From positions 1-29,143 of the forward strand of contig JAEWMV010000033.1 in the NCBI GenBank assembly GCA_023393045.1: a DNA stretch of 29,143 nucleotides. The letters are read 5' to 3'. Origin of the DNA: Bacillota bacterium (GTDB lineage: Bacteria > Bacillota > Clostridia > Christensenellales > CAG-138). The notes beneath the pieces were generated by a model that saw only the letters and a list, made by a program, of their open reading frames with translations, was not told the DNA's origin and made no database searches. The translations under genes were made by a program, and so were the position numbers. Shown here piece after piece: positions 23,909 through 29,143 of this stretch (within the stretch, counting starts at the first letter, position 1; every line of letters starts with the position of its first letter).

Positions 23909-24511
23909 ATGACGGACGCGAACAACAATACCGACAGGCTCATCCAAAGGATAACGGCCGCCGCCGCAAGCGAGGCGGACGCAATTCTAAAGCGCGCCCG
24001 CGAGGAATGTGAAAAGACGGCCCTTATCGCGGAGGATGAAATTTTCTCCATCGAGAAGGGCGCGGCCGCGCGCATGGAGCGCGACAGGCAGGAGATACTC
24101 GAGCGCAGCGCCACCTCCGCCGCGCTCGACGCGCGCAAATACGCCCTTAAGGCGAAGCGGCGGCTGCTCGACGAGGCGTTCGTGCAGGCGCAGGACGCGC
24201 TCGCCGCGCTTGCGGGCGAAAAACGGGAAGCGCTTTTGGGCAAGCTGCTGCTCGGGCAGGCCGAGGGCGGGGAGGCCGTGCTCATGGCCGCGGCGGATGC
24301 CGAGAGGCTGCGAGGGCTTATCCCCGCGCTCAACGAAAAGCTCCGCGCCGCGGGCAAGGCCGCACTCACGCCGGGCGAGGTTGCCGCGGATATTGCGGGC
24401 GGCTTCGTGCTGCGCGCCCCGGGTTATGAAAAGAACTGCTCCTTCGAGGCGCTCATCCGCGACGCGCGCGCGCAATGCGAGGGCGAGGTCGCCGCGGCGC
24501 TGTTCGATTAA
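23909..24511 (+). CDS. ntpE: V-type ATPase subunit E (peripheral stalk)
   Basis: A 200-residue cytosolic stalk subunit. The N-terminal half, to about residue 105, is a long charged helix (RLIQRITAAAASEADAILKR, then REECEKTALIAEDEIF) that should pair with the NtpF-type helix. The C-terminal half is the globular head-binding domain, with the typical GGFVLRAPGYEKNCSFEALI segment near the end. GGGGAGG precedes ATG 23909. The gene ends 10 bases before subunit C. Confidence 0.9.
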   Translation: MTDANNNTDRLIQRITAAAASEADAILKRAREECEKTALIAEDEIFSIEKGAAARMERDRQEILERSATSAALDARKYALKAKRRLLDEAFVQAQDALAALAGEKREALLGKLLLGQAEGGEAVLMAAADAERLRGLIPALNEKLRAAGKAALTPGEVAADIAGGFVLRAPGYEKNCSFEALIRDARAQCEGEVAAALFD

Positions 24512-24521
24512 GGGGGATACG

Positions 24522-25508
24522 ATGCCACAGAAAAGCGCCCTTTTCGGCGTTTCGAGAATAAGGAGCGCGGAGCGCGCGCTCATCTCGCGCGAGCGCATGG
24601 CAAGGCTTGCCGAATTGAGCGCGGCCGACGCGCTGCGCTCGCTCGTCGAGAGCGGATACGGAACCTTGCCGGAGGCGACGCCGGAGGATTCCGAGGCGCT
24701 CATCGCCTCGGAGCTTGCGCATGCCTCGGAGCTTGTGCGCGAGGTCACCACCGATGAGGAGCAGACGAACCTGTTTTTCATGGAGGCGGATATCCACAAC
24801 CTCAAGCTGCTCCTGAAGCTTCGCCTCACGGGAAGCGCGCAGGAGCCCGCGCTCGCCGCGGGCGGCGTGTACGACGCGCGGCTTTTGGCGCGCTGCGTGG
24901 AGGAGGCGGACTACTCCCCTCTGCCGGAAACGATAAAGGCCGCGCTGGATGAAATTGAAAGGAACGTCGCCTGCGGCGCAATCGACCCCGCGGCGCTCAG
25001 CGCCGTACTCGACGACGCGTATATCCGCTTTGCCTATGAGAAGGGCGACGCTTTTGTAAAACGCTACTTCCGCGTTTTTGCGGATTTTACCAATGTGGCG
25101 ACGCTGCTTCGCGTGCGCGCGATGAAGGGCGCAAGGGAGCGCTTCCTCTCGCTGCTGCTCGCGCCGGGCGACGTTTCACACGACGCGCTCGCCGCCGCCT
25201 TCGAGCTTGCGGACGACGCTTTGATCAGGGCCCTGTGCGACGCGCCCGGACGGGACGCGCTCGCGCGCAGCATGGAGATTGCGCTCAAAACCGGCAGGAT
25301 CTCCGCTCTTGAGCGCGAGCGGGACGACGCCCTCATGCGCCTTGCGACGGCGCATAAGCCGGAGACGGACACCATCGGCCCCATATACGGCTATCTCCTC
25401 GCCAAGAAGCAGGAGGCACGGGATTTGCGGCTCATACTCACCGCAAAGCGCAACGGCTTGTCCCGCGAAGTCATAGACGAAAGGATGCGGCTGCTCTATG
25501 GCGAATAA
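24522..25508 (+). CDS. ntpC: V-type ATPase subunit C (rotor-ring socket, d-type)
   Basis: A 328-residue, mostly helical subunit that couples the central shaft to the K ring. Recognisable stretches are LFFMEADIHNLKLLLKLRL, DAYIRFAYEKGDAFVKRYFR, DFTNVATLLRVRAM and the C-terminal IYGYLLAKKQEARDLRLILT. Length matches the family (about 330). ATG 24522 is chosen because AGGGGG stands just upstream; the same frame is open far upstream, but that region lies inside subunit E and encodes nothing family-like. It overlaps the next gene by 11 bases. Confidence 0.92.
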   Translation: MPQKSALFGVSRIRSAERALISRERMARLAELSAADALRSLVESGYGTLPEATPEDSEALIASELAHASELVREVTTDEEQTNLFFMEADIHNLKLLLKLRLTGSAQEPALAAGGVYDARLLARCVEEADYSPLPETIKAALDEIERNVACGAIDPAALSAVLDDAYIRFAYEKGDAFVKRYFRVFADFTNVATLLRVRAMKGARERFLSLLLAPGDVSHDALAAAFELADDALIRALCDAPGRDALARSMEIALKTGRISALERERDDALMRLATAHKPETDTIGPIYGYLLAKKQEARDLRLILTAKRNGLSREVIDERMRLLYGE

Positions 25509-25848
25509 CCAAAGGGAAAAACCGGAAGGCGCGCAGCTCGCCGTCATCGGCGACAGGGACAGCGTGCTTCTGTTTAAAACCGCCGGGCTTGCGGTTCATT
25601 GTGAAACGGACCCCGAAAAGGCGGCGTTTCTCATACACAGGCTCGCCCGCGAGGGCGCGAGGGTGATTTTTATCACGGAGCCGCTCTTTGAAAAGTGCGG
25701 CGAGGCCGTGGCAAAATACAAGACGGAATCCTTCCCCGCGATCATCCCCATACCCGACCAGAAGGGCGGCACCGGGGCGGCGATGGCGCAGATCAAGGCC
25801 AACGTCGAGAAGGCGATCGGCGCGGACATCCTATTCAATAACGATTGA
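25498..25848 (+). CDS. ntpG: V-type ATPase subunit F (NtpG, central shaft)
   Basis: A 116-residue small alpha/beta subunit that binds subunit D in the rotating shaft. Family features are AVIGDRDSVLLFKTAGL at the N-terminus, the ARVIFITEPLFEKC segment and the C-terminal FPAIIPIPDQKGGTG. The N-terminal extension (NNQREKPEGAQL) is poorly conserved. The start lies 11 bases inside subunit C, which implies translational coupling. The stop is 10 bases before subunit A. Confidence 0.92.
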   Translation: MANNQREKPEGAQLAVIGDRDSVLLFKTAGLAVHCETDPEKAAFLIHRLAREGARVIFITEPLFEKCGEAVAKYKTESFPAIIPIPDQKGGTGAAMAQIKANVEKAIGADILFNND

Positions 25849-25858
25849 GGAGCGGCAC

Positions 25859-27637
25859 ATGGCAAGCAAAGGAACGATAGTCAAGGTTTCGGGACCGCTG
25901 ATTGTTGCAAGCGGCATGGCGGACGTGCAGATGTACGACGTGGTGCGCGTGAGCGAAAAGGGCCTGATCGGCGAAGTGATAGAACTGCGCGGCGACAAGG
26001 CCTCCATACAGGTCTATGAGGAAACGGGCGGCATCGGCCCGGGCGAGCCGGTGGAGAGCACGGGCGCGCCGCTTTCCGTGGAACTGGGGCCGGGCCTCAT
26101 CGAGTCCATTTACGACGGCATACAGCGCCCGCTCGACGTGATACGCGAAAAGGCGGGGAACAGGATAAACCGCGGCGTGACCGCGCGCGCGCTCGACCAT
26201 AGCAGAAAATGGGCGTTCACGCCGGTCGCCAAGGTCGGGGACGAGGTCGCCCCGGGCGACATACTCGGCGTCGTGCGGGAAACGGAGGCCGTGGAGCACC
26301 GCGTCATGGTGCCCCCGGGCGTTTCCGGCAAGCTCGCATGGATTTTTGAGGGCGAGGCGACCATAGACGAAACCATCGCCAAAATCGAGACCGAATCCGG
26401 CGAAAGGCCGCTTTCCATGCTCCAGCGCTGGCCTGTGCGGCGCGGGCGGCCGTACCGCGAAAAGCTCGCCCCCACGGAGCCCATGATCACGGGCCAAAGG
26501 GTCATCGACGCGCTCTTCCCCGTCGCCAAGGGCGGCGTGGCGGCTGTGCCGGGGCCTTTTGGCAGCGGAAAGACCGTCGTGCAGCACCAGCTCGCCAAGT
26601 GGGCGGACGCGGACATCATCGTCTATGTCGGCTGCGGCGAGCGCGGCAATGAGATGACGGACGTTCTGATGGAGTTCCCGGAGCTCAAGGACCCCCGCAC
26701 GGGGCTTTCGCTGATGAAGCGCACGGTGCTCATCGCCAACACCTCGGATATGCCCGTGGCGGCGCGCGAGGCGAGCATCTATACGGGCATCACCATCGCG
26801 GAGTATTTCCGCGATATGGGCTATAAGGTCGCCATCATGGCGGATTCCACTTCCCGCTGGGCGGAGGCGCTCAGGGAGATGAGCGGCCGCCTCGAGGAAA
26901 TGCCGGGCGAGGAAGGTTATCCCGCGTATCTGGGCAGCCGCCTCGCGGAGTTCTACGAGCGCGCGGGCATGGTAAAAACGCTTTGTTCCGACGGGCAGCG
27001 CACGGGCGCGGTCACGGCCATCGGCGCGGTGTCCCCTCCGGGCGGGGATATTTCCGAGCCCGTTTCACAGGCCACGCTGCGCATCGTCAAGGTGTACTGG
27101 GGGCTTTCCTCCAAGCTCGCCTATGCGCGCCATTTCCCCGCGATAGACTGGCTGCAGAGCTATTCGCTCTACACCGACAGATTGGAGGAATGGTTTGACA
27201 AGAACGTCAGCGAGAAGTGGGCGGACATGGTCAGGGCGACTATGTCGCTTCTGCAGGAGGAGAGCGAGCTGGACGAAATCGTCCGCCTGGTGGGCATCGA
27301 CGCGCTCTCCTTCCGGGACAGGCTCACGCTCGAGGCCGCGCGCTCCGTGCGCGAGGACTTCCTGCACCAGAACGCCTTCCATGAGGTGGATACCTACACC
27401 TCTCCCGAAAAGCAGTACATGCTGCTTTCGCTCCTGCTCGCGTGGTACGAAAAGAGCGCGGAGGCGCTCAAAAAGGACGCTTCCTTCGCGGCGCTCACCG
27501 CGCTGGGCGTGAGGGAGGTCATCGGCCGCTTCAAGTATGTGCCGGAGGATGAGTGCAAGGCGCGCTTTGAGGAGATCATGGCGCAGATAGAAAAAGAAAC
27601 GCGCGGTCTAACCGAGGGAGGTGACACGGATGCGTAA
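25859..27637 (+). CDS. ntpA: V-type ATPase catalytic subunit A
   Basis: A 592-residue catalytic subunit that hydrolyses or makes ATP. It starts with the beta-barrel (GTIVKVSGPLIVASGM). The A-type bulge domain insertion follows at about residues 110-190 (for example DEVAPGDILGVVRETEAVEH), then the nucleotide-binding domain. The P-loop is GPFGSGKT with Lys238, and the catalytic glutamate is Glu261 in GCGERGNEMTD; both numbers match Enterococcus hirae NtpA. A C-terminal helical domain closes the protein. GAGGAG precedes ATG 25859. An in-frame upstream opening inside subunit G is not used. It overlaps subunit B by eight bases. Confidence 0.97.
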   Translation: MASKGTIVKVSGPLIVASGMADVQMYDVVRVSEKGLIGEVIELRGDKASIQVYEETGGIGPGEPVESTGAPLSVELGPGLIESIYDGIQRPLDVIREKAGNRINRGVTARALDHSRKWAFTPVAKVGDEVAPGDILGVVRETEAVEHRVMVPPGVSGKLAWIFEGEATIDETIAKIETESGERPLSMLQRWPVRRGRPYREKLAPTEPMITGQRVIDALFPVAKGGVAAVPGPFGSGKTVVQHQLAKWADADIIVYVGCGERGNEMTDVLMEFPELKDPRTGLSLMKRTVLIANTSDMPVAAREASIYTGITIAEYFRDMGYKVAIMADSTSRWAEALREMSGRLEEMPGEEGYPAYLGSRLAEFYERAGMVKTLCSDGQRTGAVTAIGAVSPPGGDISEPVSQATLRIVKVYWGLSSKLAYARHFPAIDWLQSYSLYTDRLEEWFDKNVSEKWADMVRATMSLLQEESELDEIVRLVGIDALSFRDRLTLEAARSVREDFLHQNAFHEVDTYTSPEKQYMLLSLLLAWYEKSAEALKKDASFAALTALGVREVIGRFKYVPEDECKARFEEIMAQIEKETRGLTEGGDTDA

Positions 27638-29027
27638 GGAATACCGTACCATAAAGGAGGTCGTCGGCCCCCTGATGATGGTGGAGGGCGTAGAGGACGT
27701 CAAATACGACGAACTCGTGGAGATTGAGCAGGCCGACGGCGAAATCCGCCGCGGGCGCGTGCTTGAAATCAACGGGGACAGGGCGCTTTTGCAGCTTTTC
27801 GAAGGCTCGCAGGGGCTTCGCATCAGCTCCTCCAAGGCGCGCTTCCTCGGCCGCTCGATAGAGCTTGCCGTCGCACCCGATATGCTCGGCCGCGTGTTCG
27901 ACGGCATGGGCCGCCCCAAGGACGACGGGGAGCCGCTGATTCCCCAAAAGCGGCTCGACATCAACGGCAGTCCCATCAACCCCACGGCGCGCGACTATCC
28001 CTCCGAGTTTATCCAGACGGGCATCTCCGCCATAGACGGATTGAATACGCTCGTGCGCGGGCAGAAGCTGCCCGTGTTCTCCGGCTCGGGCCTGCCGCAC
28101 GCCCAGCTTGCCGCGCAGATCGCGCGCCAGGCGAAGGTGCTGGGCAAGGACGAGAGCTTTGCCGTGGTGTTCGCCGCGGTGGGCATCACCTTTGAGGAAG
28201 CGGATTTCTTCATCAAGGATTTCAGGAAGACGGGCGCGATAGAGCGCACCGTCACCTTTGTCAACCTCGCAAACGACCCCGCCATAGAGCGCATCGCCAC
28301 CCCGCGCATGGCCATCACCGCCGCGGAGTATCTCGCCTACGACCTTGGGATGCACGTGCTCGTCATCATCACGGACATCACCAACTACGCGGAGGCGCTG
28401 CGCGAGGTTTCGGCCGCGCGCAAGGAGGTGCCCGGCCGCAGGGGCTACCCCGGCTACCTCTACACCGACCTTGCCACCATGTACGAGCGCGCGGGACGCA
28501 TCAAGGGCAACGCGGGTTCCATCACGATGATCCCCATCCTCTCCATGCCCGAGGACGACATCACCCATCCCATACCGGATTTGACCGGGTACATCACCGA
28601 GGGGCAGATCATCCTCTCGCGCGAGCTGCACAGGCGCGGCCTCACGCCGCCCATAAACGTTTTGCCCTCGCTCTCCCGCTTGAAGGACAAGGGCATCGGC
28701 GCGGGCAAGACGCGCGAGGATCATGCGGACACCATGAACCAGCTTTTCGCCGCCTATTCGCGCGGGCGCGACGCAAAGGAGCTCGCGGTCATCCTGGGTG
28801 ACGCGGCGCTCTCCGACACGGATAAGCTTTACGCCAAATTTGCGGACGAGTTTGAGCGCGACTACGTGTCGCAGGGCTACTATATTAACCGCCCCATCGA
28901 GGAAACGCTGGATATCGGCTGGAAGCTTTTGTCCATCTTGCCGCGCACGGAATTGAAGCGCATACGCGACGCATATATTGAGAAATATCTCCCTGCGGAA
29001 GAAATTTCTCAAGCAAATAACGAATAG
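27630..29027 (+). CDS. ntpB: V-type ATPase subunit B (non-catalytic)
   Basis: A 465-residue partner of subunit A in the hexameric head. It has no normal P-loop: the corresponding stretch is FSGSGLPHAQLAAQ. It supplies the arginine finger, Arg350 in LPSLSRLKDKG, the same position as in Enterococcus hirae NtpB. Other family motifs are EYRTIKEVVGPLMMVEGV, FIQTGISAIDGLNTLVRGQK and GRRGYPGYLYTDLATMYERAG. ATG 27630 is chosen, eight bases after GGGAGG, rather than GTG 27621, which overlaps that site. The last residues (QANNE) run into a repeated CGAATAG sequence and may be lineage-specific. Confidence 0.96.
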   Translation: MRKEYRTIKEVVGPLMMVEGVEDVKYDELVEIEQADGEIRRGRVLEINGDRALLQLFEGSQGLRISSSKARFLGRSIELAVAPDMLGRVFDGMGRPKDDGEPLIPQKRLDINGSPINPTARDYPSEFIQTGISAIDGLNTLVRGQKLPVFSGSGLPHAQLAAQIARQAKVLGKDESFAVVFAAVGITFEEADFFIKDFRKTGAIERTVTFVNLANDPAIERIATPRMAITAAEYLAYDLGMHVLVIITDITNYAEALREVSAARKEVPGRRGYPGYLYTDLATMYERAGRIKGNAGSITMIPILSMPEDDITHPIPDLTGYITEGQIILSRELHRRGLTPPINVLPSLSRLKDKGIGAGKTREDHADTMNQLFAAYSRGRDAKELAVILGDAALSDTDKLYAKFADEFERDYVSQGYYINRPIEETLDIGWKLLSILPRTELKRIRDAYIEKYLPAEEISQANNE

Positions 29028-29100
29028 CGAATAGCTATTGAGAAACGCCCGCTGCGGCGCGGACTTGTAGGGGCGGATGGCGTCCGGTTGCGGAACTGAG
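29021..29100. repeat. Unusual spacer between ATPase B and D genes with a tandem 7-mer and a possible dispersed-repeat remnant
   Basis: CGAATAG occurs twice in tandem (29021-29027 and 29028-29034). The palindrome AATAGCTATT lies at 29030-29039. Further on, TGTAGGGGCGGATGGCGTCCGG contains a small CGGA/TCCG stem. The 79-base gap before subunit D contrasts with overlaps or gaps of about 10 bases between the preceding C, G, A and B genes. The GTAGGGGCGG core resembles intergenic repeats that I recall from Clostridia genomes, but I cannot verify this here. Confidence 0.35.
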
Positions 29101-29106
29101 GTTTAT

Positions 29107-29143
29107 ATGGCGATGCTGAATGTAAAACCCACGCGCATGGAGC
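29107..29143 (+). CDS. ntpD: V-type ATPase subunit D (3' truncated by window edge)
   Basis: Only the first 12 codons are present, reading MAMLNVKPTRME. The NVxPTRMEL start is the conserved N-terminus of V/A-type ATPase subunit D, the central rotor shaft, and D follows B in the standard operon. GAGG lies about six bases before the ATG. The rest of the gene lies beyond the right edge. Confidence 0.85.
   Translation, partial: MAMLNVKPTRME

Overview
This window is a GC-rich stretch of a bacterial chromosome, by eye about 60% G+C or more. Genes are tightly packed, mostly on the + strand, with AGGAGG-type ribosome binding sites and frequent 4-11 base gene overlaps. The lipoprotein signal, the Clostridia-type 4-Cys TSCPD protein, the LacI/Opp-type sugar locus and the V-type ATPase with a double-hairpin K subunit all point to an anaerobic member of the Bacillota, class Clostridia. 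A Christensenellales-like or other uncultured gut/rumen lineage is my guess; no rRNA or other taxonomic marker is present.

Region 1 (1-1754) holds a left-truncated RlmI/COG1092-type methyltransferase, a small TSCPD-domain protein and an M28 metallopeptidase with a membrane hairpin inserted inside its catalytic domain. These three look co-transcribed. Region 2 (1763-17849) is a beta-linked oligosaccharide utilisation locus. An intracellular GH2 beta-mannosidase on the - strand diverges from a LacI-family regulator across a 347-base AT-rich control region. That region holds a perfect-consensus promoter and two near-identical operator-like sites. Behind the regulator come a lipoprotein substrate-binding protein, two permeases and two ATPases of the Opp/Dpp ABC family, then a GH3 beta-glucosidase, a GH94 cellobiose phosphorylase and a GH1 beta-glucosidase. 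None of these enzymes has a signal peptide. The inferred route is import of intact cello-, gluco- or gluco/manno-oligosaccharides, followed by cytosolic hydrolysis and phosphorolysis.

Region 3 (17922-20983) holds an iron-dependent alcohol dehydrogenase, a HAD-IIB phosphatase and an aldose 1-epimerase, separated from region 2 and from each other by a terminator-like hairpin and a strong intrinsic terminator. Region 4 (21076 to the right edge) is a V/A-type ATPase operon in the order F(stalk)-I-K-E-C-G-A-B-D, cut inside D. The A and B subunits keep the catalytic lysine, glutamate and arginine finger. The K subunit carries all the residues that coordinate Na+ in the Enterococcus hirae enzyme, so a sodium-coupled ATPase is predicted.

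Most genes belong to recognisable families. The less ordinary items are the twin operator sites, the membrane insertion in the peptidase, a large extracytoplasmic insertion in the second permease, a hairpin whose 3' arm is the next gene's Shine-Dalgarno sequence, a promoter predicted to give an almost leaderless mRNA, and intercistronic hairpins next to genes whose products are needed in high copy. I saw no mobile element, CRISPR array, tRNA or rRNA, and no clear case of an entirely undescribed system.
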